A DNA stretch of 64,000 nt from Harmothoe impar (lineage: Eukaryota > Annelida > Polychaeta > Phyllodocida > Polynoidae). Positions within the stretch are counted from its first letter, which is position 1. Each line of letters starts with the position of its first letter. Below, piece after piece: positions 52,701-62,037 of the stretch. The translations under genes were made by a program, and so were the position numbers. The DNA lies in the NCBI GenBank assembly GCA_947462335.1, contig OX381719.1, positions 64,582,808 to 64,646,807 of the forward strand, read 5' to 3'. The notes below the pieces were generated by a model. It was not told where the DNA came from, made no database searches, and saw only the letters and a program-made list of their open reading frames with translations.

Positions 52701-53443
52701 GCAACTCAATTTTGTTTTCCCCCAACGCCGGGAGGACCATCAATGGTGCCCCAAATTTTTTCAAAAAATGCTTGAACCTGGTTTAGTGGCTATTTCTGCT
52801 GCTATTCATAAGGGAGTGGTCATTTAATGATAATAGGAGAGTGGTGACCCCTCACAAGGGGCAGGGGGATTTGTGTTTCAGTAAAACATGAAAGACAGGG
52901 GGTGGGACGAGCTAACGTCTCACATTCTCTAGAGTAGGGCTTACACCTTAAGGTCCTCAGTGCAAACGTCACCAAGGGCCGGGGGAGCTGTGAATAATAA
53001 AAGGCCGCTCCCTACAGAATGACAATAGTTACTGGATGACTCATGAGTGCTGTTTGGTGGTACATGTGTTAAAGTCTGGTGTCATACATAAAGAAGCCGA
53101 CTGACACGGAAAATCTGCTGCACTAATCTCTATGTTAATGAGAAAGACTAGGATACAGTACAAGGAGGAGAGGTATAAAAATGACAAAGTGTCTTACAGC
53201 ATTACACAGTTGGGGATTGTCTTCTTGAGTGGTGCTGAATTAATGAGATCACATTCTCACACTGATAAGTAAAAGAACACTAAGAATAACAATCACAATA
53301 AAACTAGTAGAAAGAGTGTAATGCAATATCTGAACTGTGTACTCTCCGGGCATTGTGTAAAGCATGTAGAGAGTAGGCATGCTAGGGTAGGAGAATAACT
53401 TGACAGGAAACACAACTGTATGAACATTTTCAATTATGATATA
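52701..53443. repeat. Long interspersed repeat, part B, copy 2 (left piece)
   Basis: This matches the order of blocks at 15590-15800, such as 'CACTAATCTCTATG' and 'GTGCTGAATTAATGAGATC'. The copy is interrupted by the Polinton-like element and resumes at 62593. Confidence 0.55.
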
Positions 53444-53529
53444 AGTAGTATTGTATGTATCTGAACGGGACTATGGTTAACTACTGTTTATTACTCAATC
53501 GACCTGCAGCCAATCAGAGGCCTCCATTT

Positions 53530-53850
53530 GGTCACGTGACCGGAAGTGACCTACTTAGGGGATTAGTGGTGACGTCACGTGACCTAGTTAGCCAATCAGA
53601 GGCCGCCATTTGGTCACGTGACCGGAAGTGACGTCATATGACCTACTTATGGACCGGAAGTGACGTCATATGACCTACTTAGGGGACCGGAAGTGACGTC
53701 ATATGACCTAATTTAGGATCACGTGACCGGAAGTGACCTGATGAGTCACGTGACCGGAAGTGACGTCACATGACCTAATGGCCAACCAGAAGTGAGTGAC
53801 CTCATTGAGGATCACGTGACCGGAAGTGCCCTGATTGATCACGTGACCGG
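53530..53850. promoter_or_regulatory. Cluster of E-box, ETS and CRE-like motifs in the left TIR
   Basis: Tandem units repeat the order CACGTG, CCGGAAGT, TGACGTCA. I count seven CACGTG, seven CCGGAAGT and five TGACGTCA in about 300 bp. The CCGGAAGTGACGTCA fusion is a known strong ETS-CRE promoter element in animals. The right TIR has the same motifs in opposite orientation. A role in transcribing the element is inferred. Confidence 0.6.
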
Positions 53851-53865
53851 AAGAAGAAGAAGAAG

Positions 53866-53896
<31 letters not shown>

Positions 53897-54157
53897 GACG
53901 TCATGCGACTTAATGAAGAGATGAGCGTCTTTAAGGGGTCACGCGCTTTAAAATGTGATATTTTTTTTTTTTTTTTTGGAGGAGGAGGAGGAGGAGGAGG
54001 AGGAGGAGGAGATGGAGAGGAGGAGGAGAAGGAGGAGGTTTCGGTAAACTAATAAAAAACACTACGATATAAGTGTTTTTTTTTCATTTTTATTGTTTTA
54101 CGAGCGACTGGAAGTGACTTATTGAACTAGGTAGAAGCGTTCTTTAGAGTGTATAAG

Positions 54158-54330
54158 GGGGGAGGGGAGGGGAGGGGAGGGGAGGGGAGGGGAGGGGGGG
54201 AGGGGGGCCCCTTTAAGATGCATGGGGAGGGGGGCGCTTTTAGGATGCATGGGGCGGGTGGGGGGGGGGAGGGGGGGAGGGGGGAGGGGGGCACTCTAGG
54301 GGGGTGGGGGGGCACTCTAAGGGGCGTTTG
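54158..54330. repeat. G-rich (GGGGA)n block
   Basis: The plus strand is almost pure purine with many GGGG runs and could form G-quadruplexes. The apparent ORFs across it are low-complexity artefacts. Confidence 0.8.
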
Positions 54331-54369
54331 TCTCTTTTAAGAAAAAAAGAAAAGAAAAGATTTCAATCG

Positions 54370-54411
54370 AGAGACACGCTTCTTCCTCTCGAGAGGAAGA
54401 AGCGTGTCTCT
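54370..54411. repeat. 42-bp perfect palindrome followed by a T run
   Basis: The sequence is symmetrical about CTCTCGAGAG with no mismatch and no loop, and is followed by TTCATTTTTTTT. The right TIR has only a single half-site at about 62160-62180, so the palindrome is a left-arm inverted duplication. Confidence 0.9.
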
Positions 54412-54530
54412 TCATTTTTTTTTGTTTAGGAAGTGAGGGTCTTTAGGATCACGTGACTGGAAGCGACTTGATGAAGCATGTGACTAGAAGTGACGACGTC
54501 ACATGCTTTAATGAGGCGATCAGCTGTGAC

Positions 54531-54533
<3 letters not shown>

Positions 54534-54561
<28 letters not shown>

Positions 54562-55490
54562 GCTGGTGGTGGTGGTAGTAGACGTTACTGTGGTCAGAGT
54601 TGATATGGTTTTTTTCCAACAGAAATCAGAGCTTTTATACAGAGGGAGTTTAATCCTATTTCCAACAGCACCCCAGCTGTCTAGCAGCCGCTCCGCTCCT
54701 TAAGAGCTTCTTAAGAGCTTAGATGACGAGGGGTATGTCATCGCCATCTGTGGAAGCCAGCTGAAAATGGTGTTTTTTCCTTATCCATAGCTTTACCTCC
54801 TACCCCCTACCTGAGGACGACTCTCTCCCCCTTTGGCATTCATTGTAACAAACGTCAGAGGTCAGGTGAAAATCGGATTTTCATGCACAGCCTTAGTCAG
54901 CTGTCACCCCTATTGAACTAGCCGGCCGCCGCCGGCCAGTCTACTCACCACGGCAGGAGGCGGTGATTTTTTTTGTTTTACACTTAAGTCGCTCACCACA
55001 TGCACACGACTCTACTCACAGACAGACACACCCGTCTTAGGGGGTCCTGCTTCACACCACACGCCTCCTGTAGTTTTTTGTATACACACTCTAAGCTCAT
55101 GACTGCTTAATCCTTTATACAGCTAATGCGCGTTGAATTAGCACAGTCGGTACGCCGCCCGCTCATGGCAGTCGATCTCTCAAAAAAGGGGGGAAAGAGA
55201 TCCAGCTGAAAACGTCATGACTTATGTCTTTTGTTTCTCTTTGTGAATGTCCGCCGGTCAGCCGGCGGCAGCAACTGCTTAATCCTTTATACAGCTAACG
55301 CACGTTGAATTGCTGAACAAGGCAGTAAGTAGCTTAGCTCATGTCAGTCGATCTCTCAAAGGGGAGGAGGAAAGGGATCCAGCTGAAAACGTCATGCCTT
55401 AAGTCTTTTTGTTTCTCTTTGTGAATGGCCGCTGGTCAGCCGGCGGCAGCTGAACAGAGCCGTAAGTAGCTTAGCTCTAGAAGCGAGAAG
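54534..55490. other. Upstream region of the death-domain gene
   Basis: This region has no ORF of note. It contains a (GGC)n run at its left edge and, at 55101-55450, a tandem duplication described separately. It is probably the regulatory region for the downstream gene. Confidence 0.5.
55101..55450 (+). repeat. Tandem duplication upstream of the death-domain gene
   Basis: Units 55101-55272 and 55273-55450 share the order 'CTGCTTAATCCTTTATACAG', 'CAGTCGATCTCTCAAA', 'GATCCAGCTGAAAACGTCAT', 'TTTGTTTCTCTTTGTGAATG' and 'GGTCAGCCGGCGGCAGC'. The position immediately before the TATA box suggests a duplicated enhancer or promoter-proximal block. Confidence 0.75.
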
Positions 55491-55500
55491 GAGTATATAA
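55491..55500 (+). promoter_or_regulatory. TATA box of the death-domain gene
   Basis: GTATATAAGG lies 60-70 bp before the ATG at 55560. A CA/TC-rich initiator-like 'TCACTCACTCAGTC' follows about 25 bp later, giving a start site near 55525 and a short leader. Confidence 0.65.
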
Positions 55501-55559
55501 GGGGGCTGGAAACACCCATTCACTCACTCAGTCTTTTGCTGCTCTCTACAGTCACCACC

Positions 55560-55855
55560 ATGAGCAAAACACAACAACTAGTGTCGTCCAAGGATCTAAT
55601 CGAGTTCAAGAACAAGAAGAGTACGCAGAACGGTGATCGTTTAGCGTCAGCGTCTCCTCTTGCTACTGAAATTGAGACTACCGCCGCAACCGCTTGGTCT
55701 TATCACCCTCCCGCTGTAGCGAGCGCACGCAGCAGTAGTAGTGGTAGTAGTAGTCGTCGTGGTAGCGACGTTGTTACACTCGCGACGGTTGTTACTGCTA
55801 AGCACGCTGCTGCTGCTGCTACTGCTGCGCCTGCTGCGGCTGCTGGTGATCTTCG

Positions 55856-55886
<31 letters not shown>

Positions 55887-57077
55887 GCTGCGCCTGCTAC
55901 TGCTGCGCCTGCTACTGCTGCGCCTGCTACTGCTGCGCCTGCTGAGGCTGCTGCGCCTGCTGCTGCTGTGCCTGCTACTGCTGCGCCTGCTACTGCTGCA
56001 CCTGCTGCTGCTGCTGCTGCTACACCTCTTGCTGCGACTGCCGCTACTAGTACTGACACGCAGCACGTTGCACAGAACCTCTCCACCGCTACATCAACCG
56101 ACGCCATCAACGCCGCTCGCGCTGAGACTTACAGCTATTCGGACACTCAGCCCCAGCAGCGCGTAGTAGACATACATGCCCTAAAGCAACAGGGTGAGAC
56201 AGAGAACGACGCTGACGACGAGGCGTACGAGGAACCCGAAGGGCTACGGGCGCACAGTCCGTTTTTCGACCTCATTTCCACTGGTAGCGCGTCCGGTCCG
56301 TGGCGACTGCCCTCACCACCACCTTACGAAGTCGTGTGGTTGCCCTGTTCCAACAACGAGTCGTCGGATACCAGCGCAGACGCTGCTCCTGTTATTGGTT
56401 CTGCTGCAGTAGTACCTGTATCATCATACTTCAAAGCAGAGCCGTTAGGATACTTGTCAGACGCTATGCTACTGAAAATAAGTAGTAAGTTGCCGACATC
56501 AGATTACATACGGTTAGGTTCATACCTTGAAGTGAACTTGAAGGATATGGGATATCTCAGTTGTGAGACAAGTGTCATAACTCAAGCTAGAGAAATGTTC
56601 ACTACTTGGTACCAGAAAAGTTGTACTACTAGGTGGAAGGACCTAGCCGCCGCCTTGGAAGAATCTTACCGTATGGACCTCATCAAATTCTCACGTGAGT
56701 ACATGGACAAGCATGACATGTGGGATGGCTTAGAGAGTGGAGACATGGAGTGGAAAGTGCAGAAATATTTCTCTCTTTTAGCTGAGCTCTGCCCTAGAGA
56801 CTGGAAGACCATAGGGATCTACTTAGGGTTGACTTCTCATGAAGTAGCTTTCATCTCTCAACCTGTGCCTTCTGACAGGACTGTGAAGAACCCTGTCTAT
56901 GAAGTGCTGAGAGCTTGGAAGTACAACGAGACGTCTGAGCCTATGGCTCTGATGAAAGTGTTGCAAGACGACATGGGTCGCAGCGACGTCGCAATGTATG
57001 TTCAAGGGTTGTATGCAGCTCAACCCAAAGACATAAAAGTGAGCTGTGACACTCCAGTGTTGACCACTCTTGTCTGA
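55560..57077 (+). CDS. Double death-domain protein (Polinton cargo), 505 aa
   Basis: The ORF is intact and intronless and starts at CACCATGAGC. Residues about 80-165 are an alanine-rich low-complexity tract built from GCT/GCC repeats (A-T-A-A-P units), and an acidic linker follows. Two predicted death domains fill the C-terminus: about 298-385 (LSDAMLLKISSKLPTSDYI … WKDLAAALEESYR) and about 398-485 (YFSLLAELCPRDWKTIGIYL … LRAWKYNETSEPMALMKVL, then GRSDVA). The WK-x-IG/LA core and the LR-x-W helix are typical of death domains, which act as adaptors in apoptosis and innate signalling. Inside a mobile element it may be captured host cargo that modulates host cell death. No caspase, kinase or TIR domain is present. 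Family assignment is by eye. Confidence 0.78.
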
Positions 57078-57246
57078 TCCCTGCAGTAAGATGGTCATCT
57101 GTTGAATTCGATCCTAGACTACAGTCACCTTTCACTATGCTAATAGTATCGTGTGGTAAGAGGTGTCTAGTATTCGAAGTGATAAATAACGTTTTATTTT
57201 TTTAAATAATTGGTAAATAAGTGAAAAAAGAAAAAAAAAGAAAAAC

Positions 57247-59137
57247 ATGACGCAGGACGTTTGCGAAAAGTGTTTCAAAATTTTTAAAAGACCGTACAAT
57301 CACGAGTGACCCGTAGAAAAATGAAGAACAATACCTAAGTTTTGCCCTCTATGCGGCGATGTCGATTGCTGAAAAGATCACCTGTCGACGCGAATCTCTG
57401 GACGAGGTGACTATCCCTCCACGTACATGCGCTGTACCGAACGGTGAGGAAACGTGCAAATTGGCCTGCAATACGAACGAGTGTCAGGATGCACGGGACT
57501 CGCGTGAGTGTAACAAACGTCAAACTACCAACCGGCGAGTTGAGTGACGCTGTAGATACTATGCGTCGCAATCCGCTTCACACAATGATAAAAAGTAGGT
57601 TTACTCTTACAACACAGAGAAGACAAGAACATACTGCGCTACTTTCACGTCTCCCAGAACAACGCAACTCTCATTACAACCGCTCCCTACTATAACTAAT
57701 TCAGAAACTTTGGAAGAGCTCCTCTCAAAGATGGAAAACACCGTCGCTTGCGAGGAAGTACGGAAACTTTGCGACGCAGACACCAAGCGGTGTGCTCTTT
57801 TTCCTACTAATTTTGAACATTTGCGTTTACATGGGACCTGGGGGTTTTCCCATAGGCGGTAGGAACAGGCAGGACGGTCGAGTTGGAAAGAGAAGCCTTG
57901 TGTTAGATTTTCCCAACAAGGACAACCTCTGCGTCTTCCGCCACATTTCCTTTCACTTATACAACACCAGCAAGCGCGCTTCAAATTTGTTACGTCAGTT
58001 CTGTCCCGCTGCCACACGTGAAACTTTTCCTCCCGACGGACATTCCAGAATCTACCCTTACAACATTACCTTCGATTTCGAGGCTTTCTTCAGACCGTGC
58101 AGAGAACCGTCGACTGAACACGTGTCCCTGCTGTGGGATCACGTCCCTTTGTCGGCTAGCGTCGCATCCGACTTTCCGGGGTAGGAGGGGTCGGTGTACG
58201 TCAGAGAATCCGACGCAGATTCCGACCCCTTGTTAGACCGAGTTTAAAATCACATAAACGAGAACGCCAAAGTCATCGAGAAAGCTGTGCTAGAACTTTA
58301 CCGACCAACGTTAGCGAAGTTACATGTGGCGATAGGTGAAGCTCTCCTGCTGGAGGAAGCGACATTCACCCCTTCTCCAGGCGGCTTCGCTGCAGCTCAC
58401 ACCAGACAACCGTCAGTTCAACTGAAGAAGCAGCTTCTGAGATACATCCGTCAAGCTCCAGTCGTGAGCTTCAACACGGAGCGTTACGACTTGAACCTGA
58501 TCAAAAATACGCCTTCACTCGTTCTTTGCCTCCGGAGACCGAAGAAACCAACAATTCAGCGTCATAAAGAGAAGCAATCAATACTTGACGGTTTACACAC
58601 AGTTTTCTTGGACATAGTAGTCAACTATTTGGCACTTGGTTACAGCTACGCGAATTATTTGCGAGCTTTCACCAGAAACAAAGAGAAAAGTCGCTTTCCT
58701 TACGAATGGATGACGTATACCAAGAAACTTGTAAACAGAACCCTGCCACCGAGATCGGCTTTTGACAGCGAACTGACGGGCGTCAAAATGGCCGAAATCC
58801 GACTACGCCACATGTCAGAAAGTTTAGTACGACAAGAAGATGCAAACTATGAGAGATTACTTGATCCACTACAACAACGAAGACGTCAAACTTTTCATAG
58901 AAGCTTTTGAAAAAATCACGCTAATTTTTTCCAAGATCGCAGCATTGTCATGTTGAAAGACGAGATCTCTCTCGCCAGTTTGACTTTACAGGTCCTCTTC
59001 CAAAACCTATAAGCTGTGTTCACAATGTTCCCTCCCTTCGACGCCGTCCTCCACGCTCTGATCAAAGAAAATCTAGTCGGTGGTCCTTCCATCATCTTCC
59101 ATAGATTTCACGAGAAGGAGTGTATAGGTGTCTTATA
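57247..59137 (+). pseudogene. 5' part of a protein-primed DNA polymerase B relic
   Basis: Fragments in several frames read as the N-terminal half of a Polinton-type PolB. A zinc-finger start (CEKCFKIFKRPYNH at 57265) is broken by TGA at 57307. Exonuclease motif I (FDFEAFF near 58074) and the nearby HVPLSAS segment follow. Exonuclease motif II lies in 'VVSFNTERYDLNLIK' near 58465, then 'FPYEWMTY' near 58700. The relic ends with 'NLVGGPSIIF' near 59080, after which no polymerase sequence is readable. In-frame stops at 58182 and 58245 and frameshifts around 57300-57790 and 58880-59030 make it non-functional. The catalytic palm motifs are missing. Confidence 0.75.
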
Positions 59138-59402
59138 AGTCGGCAGAAGGTGAATACTAGTGAAAAGGGAAGGCAGGTGTGCAAGTAGCTTTTCTAACAG
59201 ACACGTGTGTGAACTAAGCTGCTTAAGTCTAAACCCACCTGCGGTAGAAGCTCTGTACTGAGAGAGTCTTTTCAGCCGTTTAAGAGGCTTATCTAGGACA
59301 GGGTACATAAGGAGTGAAACGCCACTCTCACCCGTCACACTTTCTCCACCCGCCCTTCATCTTCGTAGCATCGTCCACTGTACGGTCGCTCAGCATGTTA
59401 CG

Positions 59403-60254
59403 ATGATTAGTTCTGCTATTTTCTTTATTTATGAAAGTGTTGACGCTACAGAGCATCGAAACCCTCTCGAAATGAGTCCAAGAAAGAAAAAGCAACTCCC
59501 ACTTGAAGCAAGAAGAGAAACAGTGCCCTATGATGCATGTGAGGTAAAGAAACATTGCAAGGACGTCACCAAGGAGCAATGGATAGAAGCATGCTTCAAC
59601 TTAATCGGAACAGTAGTTTCATTTGGACAGAGGGAGAAGATTTTGTTAGAGCTATTTTTCTTAGCTCCGTATACTTGGCCTGACTGTGGTGAAATTCCTT
59701 CAAGTTTGTCAGTCTTCGCCATACAAGTTATCAACTCCTTGAAGGAGCTTCGATATATGCAAGGCACTCAGGAGGAGATTGTCAAGAAAATGACGGAATT
59801 CGAAACAAGCGAAGACACAATATGGTGCGAGGAGACGACATATGCGGACGATGATCTGGAGTCCATCATTTGTAGCCCGTTGGAACATTATGTTAAAGAC
59901 TTTGAGGACATGCTAGACAGCACTGAGATGAACCCGAAAGAGAGATCCCTTACTGCACAGAAAGAGGCCAAAGCTGTGTTGGAAAAGCACAAGTTTGGTC
60001 CAGGATTCACTCTTCAAAGCAGCTGTGTGAGTGTGATAAAAAGTCTTGTGTTGAAACATTCAGACATGAAGTTTTCGCGTGCTGTCGACACACTTCCTTT
60101 GCCTGAACTGATGATGAACATGATCGACCCCATCGTACCAACACGTTTCGACTCTGCCAATTGTCCCATGTATAAAATGGTTTCAAGTTTTGCCCGTGGC
60201 CGATGGCTAAACGATCCACTGAAGTCAGAAAACCTCTTTGATTTAATCAACTGA
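59403..60254 (+). CDS. Unknown protein in the Polinton-like element, 283 aa
   Basis: This is an intact ORF with ATG at 59403; a second ATG at 59472 precedes a basic stretch (SPRKKKQ) that may be the real start or a nuclear signal. The body is helical and acidic, with no transmembrane segment or signal peptide and no motif I recognise. It lies exactly where the polymerase palm should be, between the two PolB relics. Preservation of 283 codons beside a decayed polymerase suggests function or recent capture. It could be a viral or host-derived accessory protein. Confidence 0.7.
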   Translation: MISSAIFFIYESVDATEHRNPLEMSPRKKKQLPLEARRETVPYDACEVKKHCKDVTKEQWIEACFNLIGTVVSFGQREKILLELFFLAPYTWPDCGEIPSSLSVFAIQVINSLKELRYMQGTQEEIVKKMTEFETSEDTIWCEETTYADDDLESIICSPLEHYVKDFEDMLDSTEMNPKERSLTAQKEAKAVLEKHKFGPGFTLQSSCVSVIKSLVLKHSDMKFSRAVDTLPLPELMMNMIDPIVPTRFDSANCPMYKMVSSFARGRWLNDPLKSENLFDLIN

Positions 60255-60305
60255 CTAAATGTATTTTCTCATACTAGTATTAGTAGCATTAGTAATAGCG
60301 GCTAC

Positions 60306-60656
60306 TCAGTCTCGTGCAGCACAAGCAGCAGCATCTGTCAGCAGCATCCGTGACATCGTCAGCAGCAGCAGCAGCTGCACAAGCAGCACAAGCAGCCACA
60401 TCTGTCAACAGTATCCGTGACATCGTCAGCAGCTGCAGCAGCTGCACGAGCAGCGCAAGCAGCACAAGCAGTAGCATCTGTCAGCGGAATCCGTGACAAC
60501 GTCAGCAGCAGCAGCAGCTGCACGAGCGGCACAAGCAGCAGCATCTGTCAACAGCATCCGTGACAGCGTCAGCAACTACAGCAGCTGCAGCTGTCAGCAG
60601 CTGCAGCAGCTGCACGAGCTGCACAAGCAGCAGCAGCAGCAGCAGCGGTAGTGTAG
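60306..60656. repeat. CAG-rich tandem repeat
   Basis: Four imperfect units of about 67-77 bp contain 'CATCTGTCA', 'ATCCGTGACA' and runs of CAG/GCA. Each frame gives alanine, serine or glutamine tracts, like the alanine tract of the death-domain gene, but no start, stop or domain supports a gene. Confidence 0.75.
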
Positions 60657-60929
60657 ACCGCTAAATTCGAGATGACGTCATGTCTGTTTCTTAGCATCAA
60701 CATTCGACATGAGACCTAGTGACATTTGACATGAAGCTTGAAAAACATAGTGACAGGTGACATGAGCAATTCTTAAAATTGCCATGAGATATGAGCATAA
60801 TTAAGCGACATCGACATGTGCCATGGCTATTTTTTTTTAAGACAAACGCCATAGTCTCCTCATCCAGACCTCCGCTAGTAGCGCTCTATAAGCGCAAGCT
60901 GTGGCTGTGAACCCCCTCCTCCCACCGTA

Positions 60930-61335
60930 CACACGGGTAAATATCAGAGTCGGCCAATGTCGCCAATACTACTCTCATACAAGGGTCAGGCGCTGCTGGA
61001 CTATAATAGATGGGTCAAGGACTATTCTACTGAGGGTCAGGCTACGCTGGACATTCAATAACAAGCTGGACTTTGGCAAATTTGCTTGAAAGTCTGGGCA
61101 GCAAGAGTCCAGCATACTCTCCCAAGAGTTCAGCATTGCCAAACTATGGCATGAGGATCCCGCATGGTCAGACTTTCAAGCAAGTTTGCCAAAGTCCAGC
61201 TTGTTATTGAATGTCAGGCGTAGCCTGACCCTCACTAGAATAGCCCTTGACCCATCTATTATAGTCCAGCAGTGCCTGACCCTTGTCTGAGAGTAGAATT
61301 AGCGCTATTGGGTGCCTCTGATATTTGCCTCTGTG
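60930..61335. repeat. Foldback element with arms of about 160 bp
   Basis: The left arm (about 60930-61095) and right arm (about 61165-61335) are reverse complements with few mismatches, for example 'CTGGACTATAATAGATGGGT' and 'ACCCATCTATTATAGTCCAG'. The loop is about 70 bp. It would form a long hairpin if transcribed. It is either a MITE nested in the Polinton or an inverted duplication. Confidence 0.8.
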
Positions 61336-61538
61336 TAGTCAAACCTCGCCTGAGAGAGACATACTTCAGAAAGAAACGAAAGCAGATTCCGACATCGGTG
61401 TGTGACGATCACTTAGAGCTTTTCGTGAAGATAAAACGGAAAAAAGTGCGAAAATGGTGTCCGCCGCCCGGCGGATGTTGTGAGAGACGTTACCTTCACG
61501 ATCTGAGAACTTCGGGGCTTATGTAAACGGCGTGGGAA

Positions 61539-61850
61539 GGTGACGGGATCCTAAGTCTCAACCCTAAGACTTACATTTGCTACGATCGAGTCAGCAGCAC
61601 CAGTGAAAGAAAATCCCCAAAAAAGAGATGGCGTGCAAAAAGTGTACAGAAGTAACAAAACCCTAAAGAACCAGTCTTCTTCTTAGATGTTTTCGCAAAC
61701 GAAAAACTCTCCTTGCGGTAAATAGAAATTTCAAAGTGGTACGAACCAAAAATGGACACTTACACCATAGAGAAAGATGACGTGCGCTACTTGTATTATA
61801 AGCGTCGCGTGCATTCTAACGGTGTGACAACAAGTCCTTTAAAAATATGA
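61539..61850 (+). pseudogene. 3' end of the DNA polymerase B relic
   Basis: One frame reads as a Polinton-type PolB C-terminus: 'LSLNPKTYICYD', then 'FFLDVFANEKL', and a final 'LYYKRRVHSNGVTTSPLK' just before the stop at 61848. TAA codons at 61653 and 61719 interrupt it. Together with the 57247-59137 relic it shows that the element once carried a full polymerase whose middle was lost or replaced by the unknown ORF, CAG repeats and foldback. Confidence 0.65.
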
Positions 61851-62037
61851 AAAAAAGTGTGTTATTGATTGATTGAGCGCATCTTTTCGAAAATAGCGTG
61901 TTTATTAGAATTGAAAAAAAGAAAATAAAAAAATAAATAAAATTATTGTTGTGTTTTATTTTCATACGTCTTCTTTTATTAGTAAGTAAAAAAAATTTAT
62001 AACAATTAACTAGCGTGTCCTCTTAAAGTGACACTTC
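61851..62037. other. AT-rich spacer before the right TIR
   Basis: Runs of A and T with several AATAAA-like words are present on both strands and could supply polyadenylation signals. No ORF is present. Confidence 0.5.

Larger units (their letters stand above)
53444..54533. repeat. Left terminal inverted repeat of the Polinton-like element
   Basis: The outermost part mirrors 62586 backwards, and the innermost match, around 'GGCGATCAGCTG', mirrors about 62038-62060. This arm is about 1.09 kb versus 0.55 kb on the right, because it has gained (GAA)n at 53849-53893, (GGA)n near 53980-54010 and a G-rich (GGGGA)n block at 54158-54330. Confidence 0.85.

Noticed and set aside
53792..54340. Arg-, Gly- and Pro-rich ORFs in the left TIR
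   Set aside because: They are translations of (GAA)n, (GGA)n and (GGGGA)n simple repeats.
55647..56166. Long Ser/Leu/Ala-rich ORFs in other frames over the GCT repeats
   Set aside because: They exist only because triplet repeats stay open in all frames; the death-domain frame has the start context and the domains.
61272..61526. 84-codon ORF as a gene
   Set aside because: Its start lies in the foldback arm, it runs into a stop before the PolB C-terminal relic, and it shows no domain; probably relic coding sequence or chance.
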